Source: Acidobacteriota bacterium
Lineage (GTDB): Bacteria > Acidobacteriota > Terriglobia > Terriglobales > Acidobacteriaceae
Assembly (NCBI GenBank): GCA_031296105.1
Contig: JARLGJ010000037.1
Coordinates: 1-55,506 of the forward strand
Length of the DNA stretch: 55,506 nucleotides
Direction: 5' to 3'
Part shown: positions 1-9,115 of the stretch, one piece after another
Layout of the letters: each line of letters opens with the position of its first letter
Position numbering within the stretch: the first letter of the stretch is position 1
Position numbers and translations under genes: made by a program
The notes under the pieces: generated by a model
Databases searched by the model: none
Told to the model about the DNA's origin: nothing
What the model saw: the letters and a program-made list of their open reading frames with translations, nothing else

Positions 1-474
1 GCTGGCGGCCGAAGCCGAGGCGTTGAAGCGGATCACGCCCGACGCATCGGTGAAGAAGTAGCGCTGGCCGGTCTGGCCCACGGTAACCGGCGCGGCCGTG
101 ACGGCATAGGTGCTAATCGGAGTGCCGGTGCCGGCGGAGATCGCAAAGGTGTAGCCGCTCTTGTTGCAGCTCGTGGTCGACGTGCAGCCCAGAACGTTAT
201 CCAGCAGCAGGGCCGAGGTGGAACTGGCGGCGGTGGAGGTGCCGCTGGTGCCCGAACCAAGAGACGCCAGATTCGTGGCAAAGCCGGTGTTCGGATAGGC
301 CGAGGCAAAGGTCACTTCAGCCGTGTTGATGGTGCGCAGGGAACCCACGGCAGAGGCTTCGTTGGCCGCAATGCGCGAGCGCAGCAAGTTCGGGATGGCG
401 ATGGCGGCGATGATCAGGATGATCGCCACGACGATGAGAAGTTCGATCAGCGAGAAGCCCTTCTGTTTACGCAT
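1..474 (-). CDS. type IV pilin, major-pilin-like (3' end outside window)
   Basis: This gene begins at an ATG at 474 and stays open to base 1, giving 158 codons without a stop, so the C-terminus lies outside the window. The N-terminus MRKQKGFSLIELLIVVAII is a classic class III prepilin signal: a short basic leader ending in Gly6, Phe7 as the first mature residue, Glu at mature position 5, then a hydrophobic helix. PilD-type peptidase would cut and N-methylate it, and the mature protein would assemble in a type IV pilus at the inner membrane. The body is rich in Ser, Thr, Ala and Gly with two close cysteines (GCTSTTSC), as in acidobacterial and deltaproteobacterial pilins. GGAG lies 11 nt upstream of the start. 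The length already seen is near that of a whole PilA, so little should be missing. Whether it is the major pilin or a pseudopilin cannot be told here. Confidence 0.93.
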   Translation of the reverse strand, partial: MRKQKGFSLIELLIVVAIILIIAAIAIPNLLRSRIAANEASAVGSLRTINTAEVTFASAYPNTGFATNLASLGSGTSGTSTAASSTSALLLDNVLGCTSTTSCNKSGYTFAISAGTGTPISTYAVTAAPVTVGQTGQRYFFTDASGVIRFNASASAAS

Positions 475-549
475 ATTGGTAAATTCTCCGTTTTCTTTTT
501 TCGACGGTGCTTAAAGAAGTCTGGTCCTAGTGGACACGCCGAATAGAAA

Positions 550-565
550 AGCAATCGTGCCGCCA
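550..565 (-). promoter_or_regulatory. candidate sigma-54 (-24/-12) promoter of the pilin gene
   Basis: On the minus strand the sequence reads TGGCGGCACGATTGCT. This has the GG and GC dinucleotides exactly 12 bases apart, as in the consensus TGGC-N7-TTGCW. Transcription would start near 539, leaving a leader of about 65 nt before the pilin ATG at 474. Sigma-54 control of pilA through PilS/PilR is established in Pseudomonas, Myxococcus and Geobacter; its use here is inferred from the match and position. Confidence 0.6.
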
Positions 566-645
566 AAGTTCCTGCCTCGGCCCAGGGGAATCGTCCGAGC
601 AATGCAAGTCTCACATTTCAAAGCTCATGAGGGAATACAAAAACA

Positions 646-675
646 AAAATGACCACCTAGCGGGGTGGTCATTTT
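646..675 (-). terminator. intrinsic terminator of the M16 peptidase gene
   Basis: A perfect 12-bp inverted repeat (AAAATGACCACC, 646-657 and 664-675) has a 6-base loop. On the minus strand it is followed by a T-rich run (ATTTTTGTTTTTGT). It sits about 120 bp past the stop of the peptidase gene and upstream of the pilin promoter, so it should insulate the two. The symmetric A and T runs mean it could also work on the plus strand. Confidence 0.85.
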
Positions 676-796
676 GGGCCAATTCAATTCGGAACTGACA
701 GAATTCGTCACTCTTGAATGACAAATTGTGTCACTCTGGGAAACTTTCGTCCACCGCGCACCCGTCCAAACGCCATACCAGTCAACCCTGGTTGGG

Positions 797-2092
797 CTAG
801 CAAGTCACCTGATCGCGCGCCAGCTTCAGCCCGCTCAAATTGCCGAGAACGGTCACGGCTATCTGTTCGCTGACGAAGAACTCGCGCGCCACCTGCTGCA
901 CATGCTCCGACTGCACGGCTTCAATGCGGTTGGCGATCTCATCCATCTCGTAGAAGCGGTCGTAATAGATGTCCTGCCGCGCCAGGTTGCTCATGCGCGC
1001 CATGGAAGACTCCAGGCTCAGCATCAGGTTGCCCTTCAACTGCGCCTTGGCCCTGGCCAGCTCGTCGCCGCTCACCGGAACCTCCTTGAGGTCGCGGAAC
1101 TCCTTCATCACCGACTGCACCACCTTGTTCACCGATTCGCACGAGGTGCCGGCGTACACCGCCAGGCAGCCCGTGTCGCGGAAGGGGTTCAGTTCGCTGA
1201 AGATGGAATAGACCAGCCCTTCTTTTTCGCGCACCCGCTGGAAGAGCCGCGAGCTCATGCCGCCGCCCAGCAGAGTGTTCAGCACAAACGACGCGTAGCG
1301 GTTCTGGTGCGAGATGGAATACGACGGCACGCCGATGCAGACCTGCACCTGCTCCAAGGCCTTTTTGTTGCGCATCGAGATCCGCGCCGAAACCTTGGGC
1401 TTGAGGTCGGCAAACTCGCTCATGCCGGCCGGCACCGTGGCGAACTTTTCCTGAACCAGTTCCAGGAAGCGGTCGTGATCCAGGTTTCCGGCGGCGGCCA
1501 CCACCATGTTTCCCGCCTTAAAGCGTTGCTGGTAGTAGTTGAACAGCATGGCCGGGTCGAACTTCCGCACCGTCTCGCGCGTGCCCAGGATGGGCCGCCC
1601 CAACGGGTGATCCTTCCAGAAGTTCTGCACAAAGATCTCGTGCACCAGGGAGTCCGGGTTGTCCTCGTCCATCTTGATCTCTTCCACGATCACGCTGCGC
1701 TCCTTGCGCACGTCGCCCTCGTGAAAGCTGGGGTGGAGGACCAGGTCGCTCAGCACGTCCATGGCTTTTGGCAGGTTCTCGTCCAGAACCTTTACGTTAA
1801 AGCAGACGCATTCCTTGGCGGTAAACGCATCCAGGTTGCCGCCAAAGGAATCCACCTGGCGGGCAATGGTTTCCGCCGAACGCGAGGTGGTGCCTTTAAA
1901 CACCATGTGTTCGGCAAAGTGAGAGATCCCGTTGACCTCGGCGGTCTCATGCCGCGATCCGGTGCGAATCCATACTCCGGCCGAAACCGAGCGGATGTGG
2001 TTCATCTCCTCGGTCAAAACGGTCAGCCCGTTGGGGAGAATCGTCTTACGCACGGAACGCGCTGCGGAATCCGGTACTAACATTTTCGTCAT
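797..2092 (-). CDS. M16 family zinc metallopeptidase (processing-peptidase type)
   Basis: The 431-residue protein is of the single-unit M16B type, close in length to the mitochondrial processing peptidase beta subunit and Bacillus YmxG. The inverted zinc motif HFAEH is at residues 58-62, with the distal Glu ligand in RSVIVEEI near 137-138. The N-terminal catalytic domain (about 15-215) is followed by a homologous inactive half, including the usual Arg/Tyr-containing stretch GLVYSIFSEL that helps bind substrate. The usual HFLEH is HFAEH here, a conservative change. No signal peptide is visible, so it is probably cytoplasmic. The start is supported by AAGGA five to six bases upstream. The exact substrate is unknown. 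It is transcribed alone, divergently from rlmN. Confidence 0.93.
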   Translation of the reverse strand: MTKMLVPDSAARSVRKTILPNGLTVLTEEMNHIRSVSAGVWIRTGSRHETAEVNGISHFAEHMVFKGTTSRSAETIARQVDSFGGNLDAFTAKECVCFNVKVLDENLPKAMDVLSDLVLHPSFHEGDVRKERSVIVEEIKMDEDNPDSLVHEIFVQNFWKDHPLGRPILGTRETVRKFDPAMLFNYYQQRFKAGNMVVAAAGNLDHDRFLELVQEKFATVPAGMSEFADLKPKVSARISMRNKKALEQVQVCIGVPSYSISHQNRYASFVLNTLLGGGMSSRLFQRVREKEGLVYSIFSELNPFRDTGCLAVYAGTSCESVNKVVQSVMKEFRDLKEVPVSGDELARAKAQLKGNLMLSLESSMARMSNLARQDIYYDRFYEMDEIANRIEAVQSEHVQQVAREFFVSEQIAVTVLGNLSGLKLARDQVTC

Positions 2093-2246
2093 GTCTATCC
2101 TTCCGCACGGTACAGAGCGTTGCCTTCACTGTCCGCCTCTACTACTACGATCTTTCTGCAACGCCAGCACCCCACGATGCGGCGGGTTACAATCTCAATG
2201 ATAGCTGCTGCGGCAAACAGATTTCCTGCCACATTTATATCGATGC

Positions 2247-3359
2247 ATGCCGACTGATATTCAATTCGAACTTTTAGGCCTTAGCCAGCAAGAACTTACG
2301 TCCCTTTTGGAGGCGCAGGGCCAACCTGCATTCCGCGGCCGCCAATTGCACCAGGCCCTTTATTCTCAACGGCTGGACTCGCTATCCGCACTGACTACAT
2401 TCCCTAAATCTCTGCGTGAGCGACTGATTTCTGACGGCTACCGGATCACCTATCCCAAGGTGGAACAGCACTTCGTCTCACAAGATGGCACGATACGCTA
2501 CCTGCTCGGCTTTGCCGACGGCCAAAGCGTGGAGACCGTCTGGATGCCCGATGGCGATGGTGCCGAGGACTCCGACTCCTCCATCGCGGAGAGCGTACCC
2601 GCCGCCGCTCCCAACCGCCGCGCCACCATCTGCTTATCATCCCAGGCTGGCTGTGCCGTCAGTTGCCAGTTCTGCATGACGGCTCTCCTGGGCCTGCAAA
2701 GGAACCTTACTCCGGGTGAGATTGTGGGGCAGGTGCTGCTGTTATTGAAAGAGCACCAGGTGCAAATCGGCGTGGACCGGATCAATCTGGTTTTTATGGG
2801 GCAGGGCGAACCATTTCTGAACTATGACAACTTCCTCCGCGCCGCCTGCCGCCTGGTGGAGGCCGGCATCCCCGAATCGCGCATGACGGTCTCGACCTCC
2901 GGCATTGTGCCGCGCTTTGCCGAGTTCGCCGCCGAGCCGGTGCGTCCGCGTCTGGCCATCTCTCTGAACGCCTCCAACGACGGGCTGCGCGACCAGATCA
3001 TGCCCATCAACCGCAAGTGGAACCTGGAAGCCTTGATGGACGCGGCCCGCGTCTTCCCTCTGCGCCCGCGCGAGCGCCTGACCTTTGAATACGTGCTGCT
3101 CTCGGGCGTCAACGACACGCCGGAGAATGCTCAGGAAGTGGTGGCCCTGCTGCGCGGCCTGAAGGCCAAGGTCAACCTCATCGCGCTCAATCCCGGCCCG
3201 GAGATCGGCTTCCAGACGCCCACGCCGGAGGCCGTAAGCGCCTTTCAGCAAACGCTGATCGCCGCCGGCATTCCCGCCTACCTGCGCCGTCCGCGCGGAC
3301 GAGATATCTACGCCGCCTGCGGACAGTTGAAGCGTAGCACCCTGGTTCCTCTGCCGTAG
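2247..3359 (+). CDS. rlmN: dual-specificity 23S rRNA/tRNA adenine-C2 methyltransferase RlmN
   Basis: This radical-SAM enzyme methylates C2 of A2503 in 23S rRNA and of A37 in some tRNAs. The cluster motif CAVSCQFC places C136, C140 and C143 on the 4Fe-4S cluster. C129 (in TICLSSQ) and C358 (in YAACGQLK) match the two mechanistic cysteines of E. coli RlmN (C118 and C355). At 370 residues the length is normal. An acidic, Ser/Ala-rich stretch of about 24 residues (102-125) lies between VETVWMP and RATICLSS, where E. coli has only a few residues; it is probably a surface loop. It is divergent from the M16 peptidase gene. Confidence 0.96.
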   Translation: MPTDIQFELLGLSQQELTSLLEAQGQPAFRGRQLHQALYSQRLDSLSALTTFPKSLRERLISDGYRITYPKVEQHFVSQDGTIRYLLGFADGQSVETVWMPDGDGAEDSDSSIAESVPAAAPNRRATICLSSQAGCAVSCQFCMTALLGLQRNLTPGEIVGQVLLLLKEHQVQIGVDRINLVFMGQGEPFLNYDNFLRAACRLVEAGIPESRMTVSTSGIVPRFAEFAAEPVRPRLAISLNASNDGLRDQIMPINRKWNLEALMDAARVFPLRPRERLTFEYVLLSGVNDTPENAQEVVALLRGLKAKVNLIALNPGPEIGFQTPTPEAVSAFQQTLIAAGIPAYLRRPRGRDIYAACGQLKRSTLVPLP

Positions 3360-3435
3360 CTTCCCTGTCCGCTCGCCGCGCCGCCTGCGGCCGTTCTGTT
3401 ACGATAAAATCTGCCTCCGAAGGATTTCCAAGCCG

Positions 3436-3942
3436 ATGTTTACGATCCGCGACTACCAGAAGCGCGACTTTGACGTGCTCTTCAAACTGGACCGCCTGTG
3501 TTTTGAGCCGGGCATTGCCTACAGCCGTCCCGAACTGGCCAGCTTCATTGAGCAGCGCCGCGCCTACACCATTGTGGCCGAGTGGACCGACGATCCTCCG
3601 GCGGACGGAGTGGAGGAAGACCCGGACAAGAAGGGCCCGGCCCTTACGCATCCGCACATTGCGGGCTTCCTCACCTTTCACTTTCAAAAGCAGGAGTACG
3701 GACACATCATCACCCTCGATGTGCATCCCGACGTGCGCCGCCAGCGCCTGGGCACGCAACTGATGGCCGCCGCCTGCGAGAAGATGCGCAAACTGACGGC
3801 ATTTATGGCCGTGCTGGAAGTCGCGGTAAACAACCACAGCGCCCTCGCCTTCTACGAGCGCCACGGCTTTAAAAAGGTGAAGGTGCTGGAGCGCTACTAC
3901 AATCGCGACGTGGACGCCATCTTCATGACCAAGAGGCTGTAA
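3436..3942 (+). CDS. GNAT family N-acetyltransferase (RimI-like)
   Basis: A single-domain acetyl-CoA-dependent acyltransferase of 168 residues. Motif A is plain (LDVHPDVRRQRLGTQLM, about 94-110) with the R-x-x-G-T pyrophosphate loop. The C-terminal part NNHSALAFYERHGF (about 132-145) is motif B of the RimI/ArdA type and suggests a protein N-terminus or peptide substrate. A charged insertion (about 52-72, rich in Asp, Pro and Lys) lies between beta strands. The gene sits 76 bp after rlmN in the same direction and could share its transcript, fitting a ribosome-related job, but the substrate is not determinable. Confidence 0.85.
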   Translation: MFTIRDYQKRDFDVLFKLDRLCFEPGIAYSRPELASFIEQRRAYTIVAEWTDDPPADGVEEDPDKKGPALTHPHIAGFLTFHFQKQEYGHIITLDVHPDVRRQRLGTQLMAAACEKMRKLTAFMAVLEVAVNNHSALAFYERHGFKKVKVLERYYNRDVDAIFMTKRL

Positions 3943-3980
3943 GCAACCGCCGCTTCAGGTCAGCTCCAGGCAAGGGGAGG

Positions 3981-4044
3981 TTTGTCAGGGCACAGCTTTA
4001 GCTGTGCCGCCAAGACGTCCGATCATCGGGACTTTAGTCCCTGA
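3981..4044. repeat. palindromic intergenic repeat, family 1 (diverged copy)
   Basis: The stretch 3981-4010 starts TTTGTCAGGG and forms the hairpin GGCACAGCTTTAGCTGTGCC. A second small palindrome GGGACTTTAGTCCC follows at 4028-4041. The layout equals the repeat at 9230-9297, but paired changes (G:C to A:T) preserve both stems. It sits between the convergent GNAT and MFS genes, where it could act as a bidirectional terminator or a REP-like element. Confidence 0.75.
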
Positions 4045-4075
4045 GGGCAAGTCCCAATGACTTGCCCCAATCTCT

Positions 4076-5290
4076 TCAGGTCAGCTTGATTCCCAGCCTT
4101 GCATCGCGCCGCGCGCCACCGATGACGCAGGCGTAGGCCAGCAGCAGAAACAACAGGCTTAGTCCGCAGACGCCGTGCCACTGCCAGTGTCCCCAGGCCC
4201 ACGAAGACAGCGCCGAGCCTACCGCGCCGCCCAGGAAGAAGACGATCATATAGACGGTGTTGATGCGGCTGCGCGCTCCGGCCACCAGTCGGAAGATGCG
4301 CGTCTGATTGCCGATATGCATCGACTGCTGTCCCACGTCGAGCACCACCACGCCCACCGCGAGCCCCGCCAGATAATATCCCAGCGACCACAGCAGCAGG
4401 TACGACACAAACACCAGCGTAATGCCCATGCCCACCACCCAGCGCGCGCCGCGGCGGTCGGCCAGTCGTCCGGCAAAGGATGCGGCCAGTGCTCCGGCCG
4501 CGCCGACAATGCCAAAGCTGCCCGCGGCTCCGGCACCCAGGTGAAAATGCGGCCCGCCCAGCAGAAACGCGAGATTGGTCCAGAAGGCGGAGAACGCGGC
4601 AAACACCAGCGCGCCAATCAGTGACGCTTCGCGCAGCGTGGGCTGCTCCTTCGCCAGTTGCCACAGCGAGCGCAGTGCGTCTCCGTATGCCACCGGCTTC
4701 ACTGGCGGCAGCTTGGGCAGCCCCCACCACAGAATCGGCGCAAACAGTGCGGTGAATCCAGCGGCCGTAAGAAACACGCCGCGCCAGCCCACCACGGCCT
4801 CCAGCCATCCGCTGGCGGTGCGCGCCAGCAGAATGCCCAGGATGAGGCCGCTCATCACCGTGCCAATGGCGCGTCCGCTTTCGTGCGGCTCCACCAGCTC
4901 CGGCGCAATGGGCACAAACACGTGCGTCACCGCCGCCGTAATGCCAATGGCCACCGAGGCCGCCACCAGAGCCAGCAAAGAGGGCGCCAGTCCGGCGGCA
5001 AGCAGCGCCACGCTGACGGCGGCAAACAACTTCACCATCAGCCCGCGCCGCTCGGCCACGTCTCCCAGCGGCACAAACAGCAGAATGCCGAACGCATAGC
5101 CCACCTGCGTGGCCACGGCCACCCACCCGGTCTGTGCCGACGTGGCGTGAAACGTGTGGCTCATCTCCAGCAGCAGCGGCTGGTTGTAATAGATGGTGGC
5201 CACGCTGGCGCCGCTGGCCAGGCCGAGAAACGGCAGCAGGCCGCGATGGTGGCGCTGCGGAGAAACGTTTTGCACCGGGGAAGAGTCCAC
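4076..5290 (-). CDS. MFS transporter
   Basis: A 404-residue protein with about 12 hydrophobic segments. The cytoplasmic loop 2-3 signature is GDVAERRGLMVK, and a second-half equivalent is GRLADRRGARWV. It resembles YgaY/YnfM-like drug or sugar efflux carriers of the major facilitator superfamily in the inner membrane. The start is a GTG at 5290, eight bases after the stop of the SSS symporter gene. It is therefore the third gene of an operon with the AmiE-NamZ fusion and the symporter. That context suggests a part in import or export of cell-wall sugars or peptides, but the family does not fix a substrate. Confidence 0.88.
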   Translation of the reverse strand: MDSSPVQNVSPQRHHRGLLPFLGLASGASVATIYYNQPLLLEMSHTFHATSAQTGWVAVATQVGYAFGILLFVPLGDVAERRGLMVKLFAAVSVALLAAGLAPSLLALVAASVAIGITAAVTHVFVPIAPELVEPHESGRAIGTVMSGLILGILLARTASGWLEAVVGWRGVFLTAAGFTALFAPILWWGLPKLPPVKPVAYGDALRSLWQLAKEQPTLREASLIGALVFAAFSAFWTNLAFLLGGPHFHLGAGAAGSFGIVGAAGALAASFAGRLADRRGARWVVGMGITLVFVSYLLLWSLGYYLAGLAVGVVVLDVGQQSMHIGNQTRIFRLVAGARSRINTVYMIVFFLGGAVGSALSSWAWGHWQWHGVCGLSLLFLLLAYACVIGGARRDARLGIKLT

Positions 5291-5298
5291 AACTCAGT

Positions 5299-6786
5299 TT
5301 AACGCGGCGCGTTTTGCATCGCGCCGGAGGCGTCATTCGCGTCCGCGAAGCTCGCGGCGTAGCCCACGGCAAACGTCACCGCCGAACCCAGCGGCACGTA
5401 CCAGGTGAAAGGGACGCTGGTATATTGCCACATGTAAATATTAAGCACGAAGCCGCAAACCATGCCCGCCATGGCGCCGCGCTCGTTGGCCCGCCGGGTG
5501 AGCACGCCCAGCAGAAACACGCCGAGCAGCGATCCATAGGCCACCGAGGCGATGGACAGGCCCATCTCCAGCACGCGTCCGCCGCGGCGCGCGGCAATGG
5601 CCAGCACAAACAGCACCACGCACCAAGCCACGGTGGACAGACGCGAAAGCCGCACGCGCTCTGCCTCGCTGGAGTGCGGACGCCAGCGCGAGTAGAAATC
5701 GACAATCGTCGTGGACGACAGCGAGTTCAGCGCTGCGCTGAGATTGCCCATGGCCGCCGCCAGAATCGCCGAAATCAACAGTCCGCTGAGTCCGTGCGGC
5801 AGGTGGGTGACGATGAAGAGCGGAAAGATCGTGTCGCTGCGCGTGAACTGCGCCGTCAGGGGATGCGCGCGGTAAAACACAAACAGCATGGCGCCGATCA
5901 GCAGGAACAACGCGAACTGGAAAAACACCATCACGCCGCTGGAGAGCAAGGCCAGCCGCGCCTGGCTCTGGCTGCGCGCCGCCAACAGCCGCTGCACAAT
6001 CAACTGGTCCGTGCCGTGGCTGGCCGTGGTAAGGAACGCGCCGCCGATGACTCCCGACCACAAGGTGTAGGACGCGTGCGCGTTCCAGGAAAAATCGAAG
6101 ACCCTGAATTTGCCGGCCGCCGCGGCCGTGGCGCAGGCCGCGCTCCAACCGCCGGGGATGAGATGCAGAATGGTGACCAGTCCCGCGGTGGAGCCGATGA
6201 CATAAATCGCGAGCTGCACCACGTCGGTCCAGATGACGGCCGCCATGCCCCCTTTGAAGGTGTAGATCATGGTGAGCAGGCTGACCAGCGCGATGGCCGC
6301 AACGTCGCGTTGCAGATCCGTGAACCCGCCCAGCACGCCGCGCAAGGCGATGCCCACCACAATAGCCACGGCAAAGACGCGCACGCCCTCGGCGGCGGCA
6401 CGCGTAAGGAGGAACAGTCCCGCGGTGAGCGAGCGCAGGCGCCCGCCAAAGCGGCGTTCGATGAGTTGATAGGCCGTGACCAGGCTGCCGCGAAAATATT
6501 GCGGCAACAGCAACGCGCAGATCACCACGCGCCCCACCAGGTACCCCAGCACGAGCTGCAGGAAGCGGAAGTCTCCGTCGTAGGCGATGCCTGGCACGCT
6601 GATGATGGTGAGCGTGCTGGTTTCGGCCGCCACAATGGAGAGCGCGATGGCCCACCAGGGAATTTGCTGCCCGGCCAGGAAGTAGCCGCGCAGCGTGCCC
6701 TCCTGGCGGCGAAAGCGCATGCCGAACAGCGTGACGCACGCCAGGTAGGCGGCGATCACGGCAACGTCGAGCGCGTTCAAGCCCAT
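5299..6786 (-). CDS. sodium:solute symporter (SSS family)
   Basis: A 495-residue integral membrane protein with about 13 hydrophobic helices and SSS hallmarks: the N-terminal YFLAGQQIPWWAIALSIVAAE segment, SHGTDQLIVQRLLAA in the middle, and ILAAAMGNLSAALNSLSSTT before the late helices. The longer open frame reaches 6912, but ATG 6786 has AGGAAG about six bases upstream and begins the protein right at helix 1. The gene follows the AmiE-NamZ gene by 10 bases. SSS carriers move sugars, sialic acid, amino acids or vitamins with Na+; next to muropeptide hydrolases a MurNAc, anhydro-sugar or peptide substrate is plausible, but this is inference. Confidence 0.92.
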   Translation of the reverse strand: MGLNALDVAVIAAYLACVTLFGMRFRRQEGTLRGYFLAGQQIPWWAIALSIVAAETSTLTIISVPGIAYDGDFRFLQLVLGYLVGRVVICALLLPQYFRGSLVTAYQLIERRFGGRLRSLTAGLFLLTRAAAEGVRVFAVAIVVGIALRGVLGGFTDLQRDVAAIALVSLLTMIYTFKGGMAAVIWTDVVQLAIYVIGSTAGLVTILHLIPGGWSAACATAAAAGKFRVFDFSWNAHASYTLWSGVIGGAFLTTASHGTDQLIVQRLLAARSQSQARLALLSSGVMVFFQFALFLLIGAMLFVFYRAHPLTAQFTRSDTIFPLFIVTHLPHGLSGLLISAILAAAMGNLSAALNSLSSTTIVDFYSRWRPHSSEAERVRLSRLSTVAWCVVLFVLAIAARRGGRVLEMGLSIASVAYGSLLGVFLLGVLTRRANERGAMAGMVCGFVLNIYMWQYTSVPFTWYVPLGSAVTFAVGYAASFADANDASGAMQNAPR

Positions 6787-6796
6787 CGGCACTTCC

Positions 6797-9115
6797 TCAG
6801 TAAAGCAGATATTTACCGCGGCGCGCCATGAACTCCGCAAGCGCGGCCTTCCACCGTGCGGCCACGTCACGTGGATCCGCGCCAGAGAGCAGCGCCCGCG
6901 CCGAAGCCTCATGTAACATCAGCGCATCGAGCTTCGCGGTGTCGAACTCTTTCGCGTAGAGCTTGCGCAGCGCCGCGGCAATCTCCACACCCATCTCCGG
7001 CGCGTCGAGCGCCAGGCGGTCCGCGACAAGAACGCGCACGCCCGAGCATTTCTTCTGTGCATACACGCTGGCGGCGGGCGTGAACTCCGCGGCCGCAAAG
7101 CGCACGCCGGGAATCGCGCGCCGCGTGAGATACGCCGCCAGCTCCGCGCCGCGCATCCACGGCGCGCCGAGCACCGCAAACGGCGTGTCGGTGCCGCGCC
7201 CCACGGAAACGTTGGTCATCTCCAGCAGGCCCAGGCCAGGATACAGCGTGGCCTCGTCGAGGTTGCGCAAGTTCGGCGAAGGGCTCACCCAAGTCAGCCC
7301 CGTGGCGTCAAACCAGTCCGCGCGCTGCCAGCCTGCCATCGGCACAACCGTCAGCGTGGCGCCAATGCGGCGCTCGCCGTTGTAGTAGCGCGCCAGCTCG
7401 CCAAGCGTCAGCCCGTGGCGCACGGGCACCTCTCCGTAGTTGATGAAGCTCTCGCGGCCCGCGTCGCTCGTGGGCCCTTGCACCAGCAGGCCGCCGAGCG
7501 GGTTGGGACGGTCGAGCACAAAGATGGGGCGCGCGGTGGCCGCCGCGGCTTCCAGAAAATATCCCAGCGTCGTCTCGTAGGTATAAAAGCGCACGCCCGC
7601 ATCCGCCAGGTCGAAGACGATGGCGTCCACCGCGCGCAGCACTTCCAGCGATGGCCGCCGCTTGGCATCGCTGCCGCCGTAAACGCTGTACACCGGCACG
7701 CCCGTGCGCTCGTCGCGCGAGTTGGCGATGGACGTAGTGTCCACATTGCCGGCAATGCCGTGCTCGGGACTGAAGATGGCTGCCAGTTTCACCCCTTGGG
7801 CCGCGCTCAGCACGTCAATCGTGCGGCGCCCCGCGGCATCCACGCCCGTCTGGTTCGTCACCAGCGCCACGCGCAATTCGCTGGCGGCGTGCGGCACGGC
7901 CAGCAACTCGGCAAAGTTGTGCGCCTCCAAAACATCAATGCCGCTCTTCACCGTGTTCGCCGGACGCAGATGCGCCTTCTCTTCCGGCGTAAGCAGCAAT
8001 CCGCGCGCCGCGGCCGTGGCAATCTGCGAGCGCAGCGCGTTGATGTTAACTCCGCCGTTGGGATGCACGCGATTCGTCAAAAGGATGACGTAGCTGTGCG
8101 TCGCGGGATCGATCCATATCGATGTTCCGGTATAGCCCGTGTGTCCAAAGCTGCCCACCGCGTAGGCTTCGCCGCGCGCGCGGGAAAAGGGAGAGTCGAT
8201 GTCCCAGCCCAGCCCGCGCAGCACTCCGGTGTGGCCCGGCTGTTGCGGCGTGGTCATCCACTTCAGCGTCTCCGCGTTCAGCACGCGATGGCCGCCCAGC
8301 ATCTCTTCGGCAAACTTTGCCAGGTCGTCCGCGGTGGAGAAGACGCCCGCGTCTCCCGCCACGCCGCCCATGCGCCGCGCCGTTGGATCGTGCACCACTC
8401 CGCGCAGCATTGCGTGGTGCTCGTCGTACTCGGTAGGCGCCGTGCGCTCGCGCCACGCGGCGGGTGGAAGAAAGCGTGTCTCGCTCATCCCGAGCGGCGC
8501 AAACACAGTGCGCTGCGCAAACCCCTCCAGCGAAAGCCCGCTGACCTTCTCCACCACAAACTCCAGCGCAAGGTAGTTGATGTCGCTGTAACGGAACTGC
8601 GTACCCGGCTCGGTCACCGGCGTCTCGTCCATCACCATGCGAAAGGCCGCCTCGCGCCCGCTCCATTCCTGCTGGCGGTCCAGGTCTTCGCGCAGACCGC
8701 TGAAGTGCGTCAGCAACTCGCGGATGGTGATCTGCTGCTTGCCGTTCGCGGCAAACTCCGGCAGATACTTCGCCACCGGATCGTCCAGCCCCACGCGACC
8801 GTCCTGGATGAGCTTCATCACGGAAGGCGCGGTGGCCACCGGCTTGGTGAGCGAGGCAATGTCGAAAATCGTATCCGCGGTCATAGCCTCGCGCGTGGGC
8901 TCCAGCGCGCGCCAGCCGAAGGCCTTGCGATACACCACGCGGCCGTCATGCCCCACCAGCACCACGCCGCCGGGAATGACTCCCTGCGCCACGGCCTGCT
9001 CCATCAGGTGATCGACCTCGGGCAGCGGCTGCGAACTACTCTCCTGAGCCCACAGGGCCGCACACAGCAGCAACGCCGTCAGCATCACGCGCAGCAACTT
9101 GGTCATCGGCTGCAA
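6797..9115 (-). CDS. secreted AmiE-like serine amidase fused to NamZ (DUF1343) exo-muramidase
   Basis: The 772-residue protein has a signal peptide (about 4-23). Its first domain (about 30-375) is a serine hydrolase of the beta-lactamase/AmiE type: SLTK gives Ser88 and Lys91, YSD (Y176) is the second motif and HTG (325-327) the third. After a short linker, residues about 390-772 form a DUF1343/GH171 domain of the NamZ type, including VTNQTGVDAAGR and the conserved FSPEHG (Glu450, His451), SPSPNLR and VGRGTDTPF. In Bacillus subtilis separate AmiE, NagZ and NamZ proteins cut the peptide, GlcNAc and MurNAc from muropeptides; here two are one chain, and a NagZ gene starts divergently at 9500. Genes for an SSS symporter and an MFS carrier follow downstream. 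M4 is another possible start. Confidence 0.92.
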   Translation of the reverse strand: MQPMTKLLRVMLTALLLCAALWAQESSSQPLPEVDHLMEQAVAQGVIPGGVVLVGHDGRVVYRKAFGWRALEPTREAMTADTIFDIASLTKPVATAPSVMKLIQDGRVGLDDPVAKYLPEFAANGKQQITIRELLTHFSGLREDLDRQQEWSGREAAFRMVMDETPVTEPGTQFRYSDINYLALEFVVEKVSGLSLEGFAQRTVFAPLGMSETRFLPPAAWRERTAPTEYDEHHAMLRGVVHDPTARRMGGVAGDAGVFSTADDLAKFAEEMLGGHRVLNAETLKWMTTPQQPGHTGVLRGLGWDIDSPFSRARGEAYAVGSFGHTGYTGTSIWIDPATHSYVILLTNRVHPNGGVNINALRSQIATAAARGLLLTPEEKAHLRPANTVKSGIDVLEAHNFAELLAVPHAASELRVALVTNQTGVDAAGRRTIDVLSAAQGVKLAAIFSPEHGIAGNVDTTSIANSRDERTGVPVYSVYGGSDAKRRPSLEVLRAVDAIVFDLADAGVRFYTYETTLGYFLEAAAATARPIFVLDRPNPLGGLLVQGPTSDAGRESFINYGEVPVRHGLTLGELARYYNGERRIGATLTVVPMAGWQRADWFDATGLTWVSPSPNLRNLDEATLYPGLGLLEMTNVSVGRGTDTPFAVLGAPWMRGAELAAYLTRRAIPGVRFAAAEFTPAASVYAQKKCSGVRVLVADRLALDAPEMGVEIAAALRKLYAKEFDTAKLDALMLHEASARALLSGADPRDVAARWKAALAEFMARRGKYLLY

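Noticed and set aside
551..562. Alternative sigma-54 match GGCACGATTGC
   Set aside because: GG and GC are only 10 bases apart; the overlapping TGGCGGCACGATTGCT has the right 12-base spacing.
728..2080. 450-codon frame opposite the M16 peptidase
   Set aside because: Antisense shadow of a gene with HxxEH and the distal Glu; no ribosome-binding site or family.
5134..6831. 565-codon plus-strand frame over the symporter genes
   Set aside because: Composition is His/Arg/Gln-rich without secondary-structure pattern, and it lies opposite unmistakable SSS and MFS proteins.
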